Origin: a virus
Strand: one strand, 5' to 3'
IMG/VR virus record: IMGVR_UViG_3300032516_000020
Location: 1-62,871 of that record
Length of the DNA: 62,871 nucleotides
In this document: positions 38,762-48,713 of the stretch, in pieces
Layout: each line of letters starts with the position of its first letter
Numbering within the stretch: position 1 is the stretch's first letter
The notes under the pieces: model-generated
Seen by the model: only the letters and a program-made list of their open reading frames with translations
What the model was told of the DNA's origin: nothing
Database searches by the model: none
Made by a program: the position numbers and the translations under genes

Positions 38762-40782
38762 TGAAACTACAAAGCATAGATTACAAAGATTGGTTTATGA
38801 ACCAGAAAAGACTTCCTGATAAGGGGTCTTCTGAATATAAATCATTCTTTGATTTTCATAAGGAGCTTTGTTTAAATGGAGCTATGATGGGGGATGTTTA
38901 CATCAACCCATTTTTGTATTGGCACTTAAACATCTGGCATACAGAGGTGGATATAATAGATGACTATGGAAGAATAAACCAGAAATATGCCAATCCTCTT
39001 CTTAGGGACAATGAGTGGTTGGTGAGTAATGAGATAGATAGAGCTCAAAAAGACAAGAAAGGTTTAGTCATACTTGGTATACGAAGGTTTGCTAAGTCTG
39101 TTTTGGAAGCAAGTTATATAGGCTGGGGAGCAACATTTGATGAGAACTCTCAGAACATTATTGCAGGACTGAATGCTCCAGATATAAAGTTGATTACAGA
39201 TAAGCTTGACAAAGGCTTAAACTTTCTTCCTGAGTATTGGAGATGGCAGAGAATTGAGGACAACTGGAAGAATCAGGTGACATTAGGTATAAAGACAAAG
39301 GCAGGAGAAAGAATACCATTCTCACAAATCCTCATCAGGAACTTAGATGAAGGTAATAATGAAGAAGCTATTGCAGGTACAAAACCTCGTAAGCTAATTA
39401 TAGATGAGATTGGTAAAGGAAGTTTCTTAAGAGGTTTCCAAGCAGCTGTGCCTGGTTTCACTACACCATTTGGTTGGGGTTGTTCTCCAATCTTGACAGG
39501 AACAGGTGGTGATATGAAACGATTCATGGATGCCAAGAGTCTTATGTTTGACGTGGACAACTTTAACTTCCTTACATATAACAATGAAAAGGATGAGAGA
39601 AGAATCCATGGCTTATTCATTTCTCACAAGTATAGAATGGAGGCAAAGGAAGATTCTACATTAGGAGCTTTCTTAAATCAGCCTGCAGGTTCAGACTTGT
39701 ACAACGTAAAAATGCTTGTGTCTAATGAGGAAAAAGCTAAGCTAATAACAGACACAAACCTAGAACGTCTCAAGAAAGCTGGTGATAGGATTGCATATTT
39801 GAAAGAGAAGATGTACTATCCTCAGGAAGTGGATGACATATTCCTGAATGAAGACACAAACATCTTTGATATTGAGGCTGCCAAGAGACAGAAGACAAGA
39901 CTATTGAATCAGGAGAGAACAGGAATACCTGTAGTGTTATTTAATGATGGAGAGAAGATTTGCCATGAGTTTACAGACAAGCAACCCATATCAAACTTCC
40001 CCCTTAAGAATAGCGATCTGAAGGATGCTCCAATTGTTATATATGAATTCCCTGTGGAGAATCCTCCATATGGATTGTATGTAGCAGGAGTGGATCCCTA
40101 TAGACAAGGAAAGTCTGAATACAGTTCCTCATTGGGAGCTGTGTACATATATAAGAGAATGCATGAGCTGACAGGCGAGAAGTATCAAGATATGTTTGTA
40201 GCTAGTTACTGTGCAAGACCTGATAAGAAGGAAGTGTGGGAAGAACAAGCACGTCTGCTCATAAAGTATTTTAATGCTAGAACACTTTGTGAGAATGATG
40301 ACATCTCCTTCATAGAATATATGAAAAGCAAGGGAGATGCTCACTACTTAGAGAAACAACCTGGATGGTTATTGGAAGTAGTTCCAAATACTACTGTCAA
40401 ACGTGAGTATGGCGTGCATCGTTCTTCAGATAAGATTAGAGACTATCTACATAACTGTCTTAAGAAGTATCTAGAGGAAGTGGTGTATAAAGAAACAAAC
40501 GAGGATGGAGATACAATACGAGAACTAACAGGTGTCACTAAAATATTTGATCCTGTTTTGCTTGAGGAGATTATACAGTATAATGATGTAAGTAACTTTG
40601 ATAGAATCATTGCAGCAGAACTAGCAATTGCACAGGCACTCAAGATGGATCCCATAATGGGAAAGGTTAGTGGTTCAGGAGATGAAAGAGTAAAAGCCAT
40701 GTTCTCAGCACAAAAGAAAAACACACTGTTCTCTGAATCAAGAGGACTATTTAATAGTAAAAAACGTAAACTGTTTACATAA
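38761..40782 (+). CDS. terL: Large terminase subunit (packaging ATPase-nuclease)
   Basis: 673 residues. ATPase: Walker A-like LVILGIRRFAKSVLEASY (about residues 100-117) and Walker B RKLIIDEIGKGSF. Nuclease: YVAGVDPYRQGKSEYSSSLG (catalytic Asp, RNase H-like), TLCENDDISFIEYMK, and SDKIRDYL at the third acidic position. It pumps DNA into proheads through the portal encoded next. Starts as an ATG overlapping the preceding stop; ends overlapping the portal ATG. Confidence 0.9.
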   Translation: MKLQSIDYKDWFMNQKRLPDKGSSEYKSFFDFHKELCLNGAMMGDVYINPFLYWHLNIWHTEVDIIDDYGRINQKYANPLLRDNEWLVSNEIDRAQKDKKGLVILGIRRFAKSVLEASYIGWGATFDENSQNIIAGLNAPDIKLITDKLDKGLNFLPEYWRWQRIEDNWKNQVTLGIKTKAGERIPFSQILIRNLDEGNNEEAIAGTKPRKLIIDEIGKGSFLRGFQAAVPGFTTPFGWGCSPILTGTGGDMKRFMDAKSLMFDVDNFNFLTYNNEKDERRIHGLFISHKYRMEAKEDSTLGAFLNQPAGSDLYNVKMLVSNEEKAKLITDTNLERLKKAGDRIAYLKEKMYYPQEVDDIFLNEDTNIFDIEAAKRQKTRLLNQERTGIPVVLFNDGEKICHEFTDKQPISNFPLKNSDLKDAPIVIYEFPVENPPYGLYVAGVDPYRQGKSEYSSSLGAVYIYKRMHELTGEKYQDMFVASYCARPDKKEVWEEQARLLIKYFNARTLCENDDISFIEYMKSKGDAHYLEKQPGWLLEVVPNTTVKREYGVHRSSDKIRDYLHNCLKKYLEEVVYKETNEDGDTIRELTGVTKIFDPVLLEEIIQYNDVSNFDRIIAAELAIAQALKMDPIMGKVSGSGDERVKAMFSAQKKNTLFSESRGLFNSKKRKLFT

Positions 40783-43376
40783 TGGCAATTATAAGGTATA
40801 CCAAAGATGCTACAATACGTTATGCGTATCTAAACATATTTCCTGATCAGTTCAAAACTGATAAAGAAAAACAAGATGAAAGCTGGATGAAGAATACAAT
40901 GGACTATTTTGCAAACAAAGCTTATGCTGAGTATGTAAAGAATAGAGACACATTTGTAAAGAACTATGACTTGGTAAAAGGTATTCTAAGAATGGAAGAC
41001 TTCTATCAGGAACCACAGGTGAAGAGCTTCACTGATATGCTCACTACAGATCTTCATCTTCCTGCGTACGTGAAGCACTATTCAATCATCACCACACCAA
41101 TAAATGAACTTGTAGGAGAGATATCAAAGCGTCCTGATGCATTTAGAGTGAAAGCTTTTGATGAGGATAGTCAGGCTGAAGAGCTACAATTTAAAACAGA
41201 ACTCTTACAAAAGTTTGTAATAGGAACTGCAAAGCAAAAGATATTAGAGAAGGCAGCAATGAATGGTCAAGAGTTGGGTGAGGAAGAAATGCAACAGATT
41301 GATCAGATGTCCATGGAACAAGTGAAAGATGAACTTGATACATACACATCTGTAGCTGAGAAGTGGGCCAATCATATTCTTACATGTCAGAAGGCTGAAT
41401 TTAATATGAAAGAAAAGAGTGAAGATGCTTTCAGAGACATGCTCATTTCTGCAAGAGAATTTTATCATATATATGAAGACAATAGTAAACTTGGGTTTAA
41501 CATTGAGGTGGCGAATCCTAAGAACACATGGTTCCTCACTACGCCTGATAGAAAATATATCTCTGATCCCACAGGAAGAGCTCAGGGGGCTTACGCTGCT
41601 GGTACAGTACAAGTTATGGAGCTTTCTGAAATTATTGAGTCAATTACTGATCTAACAAAAGATGAGATCGATCACTTACGTTCATCTCTCCAGGATTATG
41701 GATTGATTAATGTGAGAGAATCAAACCTTGGTAATCCTAATGCAATTCCTGGTCAAGACTCTGTGCAATACGATACATTTGATCCACTGGTCCTTCAGAC
41801 AAGAATGATTATTGAATCTGAAATGAAGAATAATGATGATGGGTTACAGGATTTCTTAGGACTTACATCTAATGTATCTTCGTTTGGATATAAGTATGTA
41901 GTGGTTAGAGCTTATTGGATTTCTAAAAAGAAGATTGGTAAGCTAATCTATATAGATGAAATGGGCAATGAGCAATCTATGCTTGTTGATGAAACGTATA
42001 AGAGTGGAGCTATACCTACACAACAATCTTTAGATTGGGGATGGGTGAATCAATGGTATCAAGGAATTAAGATTGGTCCAGATATCTATCATATTAAGCC
42101 ATACAAACTTTTGAGCTATTGTCCAATCATAGGACTCACTCATGAGGTTAAGAATACAGAAGCAAGATCTTTAGTAGACTTAATGAAACCATTTCAAGTT
42201 CTTTATAATGTCTGCATGAACCAGCTTTACAAACTCCTTGAGAAAGAAGTTGGTAAGGTGTATTTAACATCCATCAGACACATTCCTATTCCTAAGGATG
42301 GTGATGCTCAAGATGCTCTTGACATATGGGAAATGGAAGCACGTAATAGAGGGGTGATGTTTATAGATGACTCTCCAGAGAATCTAAAATCTCCAAGCTC
42401 ATTTAATCAGTTCAGAGACATTGATCTTACACGTACACAGGAAATACAGTCTCGTTATCAACTAGCTATACAGTTAAAGAATGAGTGTTGGGAACTAATT
42501 GGTATGTCTAAGCAAAGGATGGGATCTGTATCAGCATCAGAATCAGCAACAGGAACTAACACAGCTATACAACAATCTTATTCTCAGACAGAACCTATAT
42601 TTGTAGCACATGAATATGTTCTTGGTCAATTATACCAAGCAATTATAGATGCTGCTTTATATGTAGAGGCTAAGAAACCACAATCAACACTATCATACAT
42701 TACATCTGAAGGAGAATCTGCCTTCGTTCAAGTGAATGGTGCAGATCTTAGATTTAGGGATCTTAAAGTGTTCTTGACTAACAGACCAGAAGACAAACAA
42801 ATGTTCCAAGAGATTAGACAACTGTCTCAAGCTGTTCTACAAAATGGTGGTTCATTACATGATGTAATTGAGTTGTATTCTACAAACTCTATGAGAGAAA
42901 TGAAGAAGGTGTTCAAGACTCTTAAAGAAAGACAAGAGTCTATGCAAGATCAACAGATGCAACAACAACAGCAACAAATGGAGCAACAGCAACAACAGTC
43001 TCAAGCTCAATTGCAACAAGCAGCTCAGTTACAACAAGAGAAGCAAGCACACGATGATTATCAAAAAGAACTTGATAGACTATCTAAGGAAAAGATTGCA
43101 ATTATACAAGCTACAGGATTTGGTAAAGTTCCAGGAGAAGATATTGATCAAAATGCAATTCCTGATGTTCTAGAGATGAGCAAGCTTTCTCACGAGCAAG
43201 AAAAAGCTGCTAAGGATTATCAAATGAAACTTGCTGAGATTAATTCTAAAAACAAACAAGCTTCAGATAAGATGGCTATTGAGAGAGAGAAACTTCAGGT
43301 GGCTAGAGAGAATCAAGCAAACGATCTTGCTGTGGCTAAGGAGAATGCAAAAGGTAGAAACAAAAAATCTAAATAA
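40782..43376 (+). CDS. Portal protein
   Basis: 864 residues, next to TerL as in other crAss-like phages. N-terminal region is mixed; the clip/stem region includes WISKKKIGKLIYIDEMGNEQ and a long helical stretch from about residue 600. A Gln-rich low-complexity segment (residues about 720-750) is followed by a charged coiled coil (AAKDYQMKLAEINSKNKQAS). The portal is a dodecameric DNA channel. Identification rests on size, position and composition, so I rate it moderately high. Confidence 0.75.
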   Translation: MAIIRYTKDATIRYAYLNIFPDQFKTDKEKQDESWMKNTMDYFANKAYAEYVKNRDTFVKNYDLVKGILRMEDFYQEPQVKSFTDMLTTDLHLPAYVKHYSIITTPINELVGEISKRPDAFRVKAFDEDSQAEELQFKTELLQKFVIGTAKQKILEKAAMNGQELGEEEMQQIDQMSMEQVKDELDTYTSVAEKWANHILTCQKAEFNMKEKSEDAFRDMLISAREFYHIYEDNSKLGFNIEVANPKNTWFLTTPDRKYISDPTGRAQGAYAAGTVQVMELSEIIESITDLTKDEIDHLRSSLQDYGLINVRESNLGNPNAIPGQDSVQYDTFDPLVLQTRMIIESEMKNNDDGLQDFLGLTSNVSSFGYKYVVVRAYWISKKKIGKLIYIDEMGNEQSMLVDETYKSGAIPTQQSLDWGWVNQWYQGIKIGPDIYHIKPYKLLSYCPIIGLTHEVKNTEARSLVDLMKPFQVLYNVCMNQLYKLLEKEVGKVYLTSIRHIPIPKDGDAQDALDIWEMEARNRGVMFIDDSPENLKSPSSFNQFRDIDLTRTQEIQSRYQLAIQLKNECWELIGMSKQRMGSVSASESATGTNTAIQQSYSQTEPIFVAHEYVLGQLYQAIIDAALYVEAKKPQSTLSYITSEGESAFVQVNGADLRFRDLKVFLTNRPEDKQMFQEIRQLSQAVLQNGGSLHDVIELYSTNSMREMKKVFKTLKERQESMQDQQMQQQQQQMEQQQQQSQAQLQQAAQLQQEKQAHDDYQKELDRLSKEKIAIIQATGFGKVPGEDIDQNAIPDVLEMSKLSHEQEKAAKDYQMKLAEINSKNKQASDKMAIEREKLQVARENQANDLAVAKENAKGRNKKSK

Positions 43377-43906
43377 TGTTTGATAAACTAATAGATCTTA
43401 TTGTACAATGGATTTCAGACATCCTTCCTGTAGTGATTATTCCATCATACGAGGAGGGTGTTCATCTTAGCTTTGGAAAATATAAGAGAACTATTAAACC
43501 AGGAATGCATTTTAAGATTCCATTTGTTGATGAAATCCTTCACCAGCACGTAGTGGTAACAACACTCAGTCTTCCAGCACAATCTTTATACACTCTAGAT
43601 AAACAAAACTTTGTAGTGAAGGGTGTTGTAAAATATAAGATAGCTGATGTGAAAACATTTCTTCTAGAAGTATATGATGCTAAAGATGCATTGTCAGACA
43701 TGACTATGAGTATAATAAAAAACATCGTTATATCTATTCCTGCAGAGATGTGTATAGATCCTGAATTAGATTCACTTCTTACAAAGAAAGCAAGAGTAGA
43801 AGCTAAAAAATGGGGAGTTGAGATACAACAAGTTACACTAACAGACGTTGCTCCTATTAAGAGTTATAGGTTGATAAATGATATAGCTACAAATAGAATT
43901 GATTAG
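43376..43906 (+). CDS. SPFH/band-7 (stomatin/prohibitin-like) protein
   Basis: 176 residues. N-terminal hydrophobic anchor (LIDLIVQWISDILPVVIIP), then the band-7 start YEEGVHLSFGKYKRTIKPGM, HFKIPFVDEI and the beta strand series (VVVTTLSLPAQSLYTLDKQN, VVKGVVKYKIADVK). The C-terminal helix (DSLLTKKARVEAKKWGVEIQ) is also typical. SPFH proteins form membrane microdomain rings and scaffold proteases. Translationally coupled to the portal by TAATG and upstream of the scaffold, an unusual place for this family. Role unknown. Confidence 0.8.
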   Translation: MFDKLIDLIVQWISDILPVVIIPSYEEGVHLSFGKYKRTIKPGMHFKIPFVDEILHQHVVVTTLSLPAQSLYTLDKQNFVVKGVVKYKIADVKTFLLEVYDAKDALSDMTMSIIKNIVISIPAEMCIDPELDSLLTKKARVEAKKWGVEIQQVTLTDVAPIKSYRLINDIATNRID

Positions 43907-44024
43907 AGTGAAAAACATTAATGCTATATTATCGTGCAAATTCATACATAAAATGTTCTAACTCTTTGATATTAAATACGTAAAATCTAGATTTACAATA
44001 ACAAACCAATAAAAACAACTACAT
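43907..44024 (+). promoter_or_regulatory. Scaffold leader with shared AACAACTACATATGG element
   Basis: An AT-rich 118-bp intergenic region. The last 28 bases (44001-44028) include AACAACTACATATGG (44014-44028), which recurs exactly at the start of the 46990 gene (46979-46993), along with a similar CCAAATAAA stretch. TTTG at 43959 is present without a matching TAnnTTTG box, so a promoter is uncertain; a translation enhancer is possible. Confidence 0.45.
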
Positions 44025-45263
44025 ATGGCAGAGAACTTAGATAACAACTTTGGCAATTTTAGTATTGAAAACACTATGGATATGGGAATGGGAAGTGCTG
44101 AATTATTAAATGATCTTATTGCTCCAGAAACTTCAACAGGAAATCCTGATGATGTTAAAGATATTAAAGATGAACCAAAGCAAGAAGCTCCTAAATCAGA
44201 ACCTAAAAAGGAAGAACCTAAAGAAGATCCTTCAAAAAGCATTCAAGACTTTTTACTAGGTGGAGATGATGATGAGGAAACAGAAGAAGATGAACCAGCA
44301 GCACCTGCAAAGAAGGCTGCTCCTGTAGAGGGTACTAAAGAAGAACCAATTGCTGAAGGAGAGGAAGAACAAGAAGTGAGTAGATTTGAAGCATTAGCAA
44401 ATGATCTTTTTAAACTTGGTGTTTTTTCAAAAGATGAAGATGAAGATGATTCTCCAATATCTACTCCTGAGGAATTCCTTGAGAGATTTGAAGCAGAGAA
44501 GAAAAAAGGTGCACTTGAGGTAGTAAATAACTTCATTGGTCAGTTTGGAGATGATTATCAAAAAGCTTTTGATGCCATATTTGTAAAAGGAGTTAATCCT
44601 AAAGAATACTTTGGTGCATATGAGTCTGTTGCAAACTTTGCAGAAATGGACTTAGCTGATGAAGCAAACCAAGTAAGAGTAATTAAACAAGCATTAGCTG
44701 ATCAAGGGTTTGAAGCTGATGATGTAAATAGTGAGGTTGAGAGGTTAAAAAATTATGGAGATTTAGAAAGCGTTGCTACAAAACACCACAAGGTGCTAGT
44801 AAAGAAAGAAGCTGCTAAGTTGCAACAGATGGAGCAAAGTGCTCAGCAAGAGCTTCAACAGAAGCAAGCAATTAAGCAACAGTATTTCACCAACGTACAG
44901 TCTGTTCTCCAGGAAAAACTAAAAACTAAGGAATTTGATGGTATTCCATTAAATCCCAAATTAGTAAACGAACTACAAGATTTTCTGCTAGTAGACAAGT
45001 ATAAGACCAATTCTGGAGAGACACTTACAGACTTTGATCGTACGATACTTGAACTAAAAAGACCTGAGAACCATGCTATGAAGGTTAAAGTTGGATTGCT
45101 TCTAAAGATATTAGAAAAAGATCCATCATTATCAACAATTCAAAAGTCAGGTGTTTCAAAGAAGTCCAACGAGCTTTTCAGCGAAGTTGCTAGACAGGTT
45201 AGTAAAGGTGGAAAATCATCAAGTGGTAGTGGTGCTCAAAAAGCAAATTCTTGGTTCTTATAA
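44025..45263 (+). CDS. Capsid scaffolding protein
   Basis: 412 residues, acidic N-terminal half rich in Glu/Pro/Lys (DEPKQEAPKSEPKKEEPKED, EEETEEDEPAAP-like repeats) and a helical, Gln-rich second half (LQQMEQSAQQELQQKQAIKQ), ending in Ser/Gly. Located directly before the major capsid gene, the normal place for scaffold. The acidic low-complexity to coiled-coil plan is typical of phage scaffolds. No separate protease domain is visible. Confidence 0.75.
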   Translation: MAENLDNNFGNFSIENTMDMGMGSAELLNDLIAPETSTGNPDDVKDIKDEPKQEAPKSEPKKEEPKEDPSKSIQDFLLGGDDDEETEEDEPAAPAKKAAPVEGTKEEPIAEGEEEQEVSRFEALANDLFKLGVFSKDEDEDDSPISTPEEFLERFEAEKKKGALEVVNNFIGQFGDDYQKAFDAIFVKGVNPKEYFGAYESVANFAEMDLADEANQVRVIKQALADQGFEADDVNSEVERLKNYGDLESVATKHHKVLVKKEAAKLQQMEQSAQQELQQKQAIKQQYFTNVQSVLQEKLKTKEFDGIPLNPKLVNELQDFLLVDKYKTNSGETLTDFDRTILELKRPENHAMKVKVGLLLKILEKDPSLSTIQKSGVSKKSNELFSEVARQVSKGGKSSSGSGAQKANSWFL

Positions 45264-45292
45264 ACATTTGTAATAATTAAACAACAATTAAA

Positions 45293-46852
45293 ATGGCAAT
45301 TCAAACAATCCCAGGCTTAACTGGTTTTACGTATGCGAGAGTAGCCTCTATGGATAAGCGTGCTGTGGGTAAGCTCACTGACTCGAATCACTTAGAGAGC
45401 TTTCACAGCACTGAACCTGCTGACTATGACAAAAAGATCATTAGTCTTTACACTCAGAGCTCATTGTATAGCAATGACTTCTTAGACATGATTAACAAAA
45501 GCACACCTTATTACATCGATAATAATAGTGATGCTTGGAAATGGCAAGTAGCTGTTCCCTACAAATTCCCTAAGATTATCAATGTTCCAGAAGCAACTGC
45601 TGCTTTGGATAAAATTGGTATCGATGGTCAAGAGTTCACTCTTGTTTTGGACACTAATGAATTCTCTAAGAACGCAATCGTTTCTGTGGGTTCTCGTCAG
45701 TATGGTCCTCGTTTCTATGTAATCAAAGATCCAGTTCCTTGGAACATGGGTTACTTGTATTCTTTCAATTTGGTGACTGACAATCCAACTGTTGACTACA
45801 TTTCTTCAGGTTCTCAATTCTTACAAGTAGGTGTTGAGCTTGAATTAGTTGATGCTGCAATTGGTGAGTTTGATCAAGACTTATTAGGTCTTCCTCGTTT
45901 GGGTGAGCAAATCACAATGTTTGAATCTTTAGGTTCTGCATATGGTTATGAGCACAAAATCACTGAGTGGGCTGATGACAAGATGATGGTTGATTCAAAA
46001 GGAAATCCTTTAGATATTTTGGTATATGCTCCTCAGCGTAGAAACCAACTTCCTTTAACTCGTAATGATGTTAAGTGGGAACCATTCATTGAGTTCTGGA
46101 TGCGTAAAAGCATGTTGGAATTGAAAGTTAAGCGTATGATCTGGTCTAAACCAGGTACAGTTAAAACTGGTGGTGGCAAGCAAGAATTAAAGCGTACATC
46201 TGCTGGTGTTTACCACAGAATGCGTAACAATGGTAACTTGGTACAATACAATCGTGGTGAATTCTCTGCTAACTTGATCAGAAGCGTGTTTGGAGATTTG
46301 TTCTACAGACGTGTGGATGTTAAAGATCGTAAGGTTAAAATGTACACAAATGAAGCTGGATTTGACGTATTCCAACAAGCTTTGAAGGCTGACGCTTTAA
46401 ACAGTGGCTTGACTTTCATGGCTGATTCTGGAAATCGTTACATGCAGGGAGAAGGTCAACACATCACTTATAACTTTGCATTCGATGCAATGGTTACACG
46501 TGAAACAGGTCGTGTTGAACTTATTCACTTGAAAGAACTTGATTTGCCACAATCTAACTTAGAGTTTGGTCAAAACAAGAAAAGCACTCCAGTGTTTATG
46601 GTATTTGATGTTAGTCCTATGAGCGATGGTTCAATGGTTAACAACATCAGAGAAGTGAGAATGAAAGGTGCTCCTTCTATGACTTGGGGTTATATCGATG
46701 GTACTCGTCACCACTTAGGTTTTGCTAAGTCTCAAGGTATGAGTTCTGCGAACAAATTCCCAGGTTATGAAATCTGGATGAAAGATCGTTGTGATGTATT
46801 CATTGAAGATTTGTCTCGTACAGTCTTGATTGAAGAGATTCCACAATTGTAA
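45293..46852 (+). CDS. Major capsid protein
   Basis: 519 residues, the size and place of the crAss-like MCP (HK97-fold family). It contains LTGFTYARVASMDKR near the start, a typical N-arm, and long strands/helices (SYLYSFN-type, GAPSMTWGYIDGTRHH). Codon use is visibly shifted: CGT, TTG, AAC, ATC and GAC are common, unlike the neighbours, as expected of the most highly translated gene. A strong terminator follows at 46870-46896. Fold assignment is by context. Confidence 0.85.
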   Translation: MAIQTIPGLTGFTYARVASMDKRAVGKLTDSNHLESFHSTEPADYDKKIISLYTQSSLYSNDFLDMINKSTPYYIDNNSDAWKWQVAVPYKFPKIINVPEATAALDKIGIDGQEFTLVLDTNEFSKNAIVSVGSRQYGPRFYVIKDPVPWNMGYLYSFNLVTDNPTVDYISSGSQFLQVGVELELVDAAIGEFDQDLLGLPRLGEQITMFESLGSAYGYEHKITEWADDKMMVDSKGNPLDILVYAPQRRNQLPLTRNDVKWEPFIEFWMRKSMLELKVKRMIWSKPGTVKTGGGKQELKRTSAGVYHRMRNNGNLVQYNRGEFSANLIRSVFGDLFYRRVDVKDRKVKMYTNEAGFDVFQQALKADALNSGLTFMADSGNRYMQGEGQHITYNFAFDAMVTRETGRVELIHLKELDLPQSNLEFGQNKKSTPVFMVFDVSPMSDGSMVNNIREVRMKGAPSMTWGYIDGTRHHLGFAKSQGMSSANKFPGYEIWMKDRCDVFIEDLSRTVLIEEIPQL

Positions 46853-46869
46853 TCTTAAAATAAATAAGA

Positions 46870-46896
46870 GAAGGGCCTCAAACTCTGGGGCTCTTC
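46870..46896 (+). terminator. Intrinsic terminator after the major capsid gene
   Basis: Ten-pair stem (46870-46879 with 46887-46896, two G-T wobbles) and TTTAAATA after it. It would yield a very abundant capsid-end transcript. Confidence 0.85.
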
Positions 46897-46916
46897 TTTA
46901 AATACACAGAGATTTG

Positions 46917-46989
46917 AATTGGGTAATAACCAATTGCTAGAACTTCGATGTTCACTTCTCTGCAAACAAAACCAAATAAACAACTACAT
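46917..46989 (+). promoter_or_regulatory. Leader with AATTGG/CCAATT dyad before the 46990 gene
   Basis: AATTGG (46917-46922) and CCAATT (46930-46935) form a 6-bp inverted repeat with 7-nt loop. TTTG at 46913 and TAGAACTT at about 46938 give a degraded promoter. The shared AACAACTACATATGG ends at the ATG. Likely a restart point for transcription after the capsid terminator. Confidence 0.4.
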
Positions 46990-47958
46990 ATGGGAAAGAT
47001 AGGAAAAATCTCTACGATTAAAAAAGACTATAACAATAGTCAGTTACAAACAATGCAAGGTGGACTATCGTTGAAAGGTCTAACAAGAATTCCTGGTACA
47101 GGTGTTTTCAAGTATCCTTACAAAGAACTTGATGGACAGTATAGAACAGGACTTGATCCAAAGGCATCCTATATCAGAAGGATCCAAGATCCTCTTGAAA
47201 AAGAAATGGAAATTGAACGTGTAATAAATCTTAAAGCAAAACTTGAGGAAGCTCTTGGAGATGTTGATCTTGGACCTCGCTCTTCTTTTTGGAACTATGG
47301 ACTTTCAACATCTAATGATGACATGATGCATGTTCAACCTGTTAAATTGATAGATGGAGATAACTTCTTTGATCTTAGCGTTCCTTTTCAAGAATTAGCA
47401 TTTTCATGGTTGCGTGTGCATCCTACAATTGCAAGTTCTTATCAAGCTTGGGAGCGTGGTGAGTTCTCTGCAGAAACTCAGTTTTATGTAGCAGATGAAG
47501 AGATAGAAAATGCAGTGATGTTTAAGAAAAAACAACTTATTAATAAAGCTATTGTTAAGTTTGATTCTATGACTCCTGAGAGAAAAAAGAAAGTTGCAAG
47601 ATTACTTGGTCTTCCAGTAACTGATGATAGCAAGGAAGAGGTGGTATATAATCTAGTAGATAATGTCCTAAAACAAACTGAATTCAAGAATGGCAAATAT
47701 GCAGGATTAAGTCCTGTTGAGATTTTTAATAGATTTGCAGACATGAAGGAAAACTTACTCCATATTAAAGACTTGGTTAAACAAGCAATTGCACATTCTG
47801 TATATAGAGCAAAACCAAATGGTAAAATCTATGAAGGAGAATATGAAGTTGCAAAGGATGAAGATGACCTAGTTAAATTTTTAGCTGATGATGATAATCA
47901 AGAGGAGTTAATTACTCTTGAACAAAAATTGAAAACAAAGAAACTTGCTTCTGTATGA
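46990..47958 (+). CDS. Structural protein downstream of capsid, 322 residues
   Basis: Start at 46990 (MGKIGKISTIKKDYNN), marked by the shared leader; the 14-residue longer N-terminus (from 46948) is rejected. Contains TGLDPKASYIRRIQDPLEKE, SSFWNYGLST and a helical Lys/Asp C-terminus (DNQEELITLEQKLKTKKLAS). In crAss-like genomes the genes between MCP and the tail are virion proteins or head-completion factors. Exact role unknown. Confidence 0.6.
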   Translation: MGKIGKISTIKKDYNNSQLQTMQGGLSLKGLTRIPGTGVFKYPYKELDGQYRTGLDPKASYIRRIQDPLEKEMEIERVINLKAKLEEALGDVDLGPRSSFWNYGLSTSNDDMMHVQPVKLIDGDNFFDLSVPFQELAFSWLRVHPTIASSYQAWERGEFSAETQFYVADEEIENAVMFKKKQLINKAIVKFDSMTPERKKKVARLLGLPVTDDSKEEVVYNLVDNVLKQTEFKNGKYAGLSPVEIFNRFADMKENLLHIKDLVKQAIAHSVYRAKPNGKIYEGEYEVAKDEDDLVKFLADDDNQEELITLEQKLKTKKLASV

Positions 47959-48686
47959 TACCAATAGATAGTTTATTATATAAGATCGACCAAAGGTTAA
48001 ATAAACTATCTACTAATGATCACCAACAGATTCAGTTAGAAGATAAAATCTTAGCCTTGAATGAGGCTCAGATTAAATTGATAAAGCAAAAGATTGATGG
48101 AATAAGTGTTGTTGCAGGTCTTGGGTTTGACGCATTTAAAAAGCGTTATGAAGATTTACAAAGCCTAGTTGTAACATATAATAATCAACCTCTTAGTTTA
48201 GCAATTAAAAACCCACAACTAAATCAATGGACTGCAGGACTACATCAACTGTCTCCAAAATATATGTTCTATGTAGATGCATATGTTTTGGCTGATAAAG
48301 GAAGATGTAAAGACAGAAAGATTTGGATTAATAAGGAACTATCTAAACATGGTGATCTTACCCTCCTCTTGACAAACGATCATTACAAACCTTCGTTTGA
48401 ATATCAGGAAACATTCAACTTTCTATCCTCAGATGAGATCTCTATATTTACAGATGGTACATTTACACCATCTAATATATACATCTCATACATGAGATAT
48501 CCTGTTTACATCGATAAGTTTGGTTATATAAGGTTTGATGGAACACCCTCGATAGATCAAGACTGTGAACTTGAAACCTATCTAGAGGATGAACTCCTAG
48601 ATCTAACAGTTGAGAACTTAGCAATGTACACTGAAAATGCTTCAGCTGTACAAAGTGCTCAGGCAAGGATTCAAACAAATGAATAA
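47955..48686 (+). CDS. Putative virion protein, 243 residues
   Basis: Starts with ATGA overlap to the previous stop. Helical first third (LEDKILALNEAQIKLIKQKI, repeated charged heptads) and a beta-rich middle (SLAIKNPQLNQWTAGLHQLS, YMFYVDAYVLADKGRC). No family recognised; the operon position implies a head or neck role. Confidence 0.55.
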   Translation: MIPIDSLLYKIDQRLNKLSTNDHQQIQLEDKILALNEAQIKLIKQKIDGISVVAGLGFDAFKKRYEDLQSLVVTYNNQPLSLAIKNPQLNQWTAGLHQLSPKYMFYVDAYVLADKGRCKDRKIWINKELSKHGDLTLLLTNDHYKPSFEYQETFNFLSSDEISIFTDGTFTPSNIYISYMRYPVYIDKFGYIRFDGTPSIDQDCELETYLEDELLDLTVENLAMYTENASAVQSAQARIQTNE

Positions 48687-48713
48687 GTTTTTTCACAATT
48701 AAATATAAACAAA

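Noticed and set aside
42935-43030. CAA/CAG-rich repeat in the portal gene
   Set aside because: Encodes a Gln-rich linker in frame, so it is low-complexity coding sequence and not an independent repeat.
44243-44536. 97-codon Ser-rich minus-strand frame
   Set aside because: Antisense of the acidic scaffold repeat, where GAA/GAT codons give Ser/Phe on the other strand.
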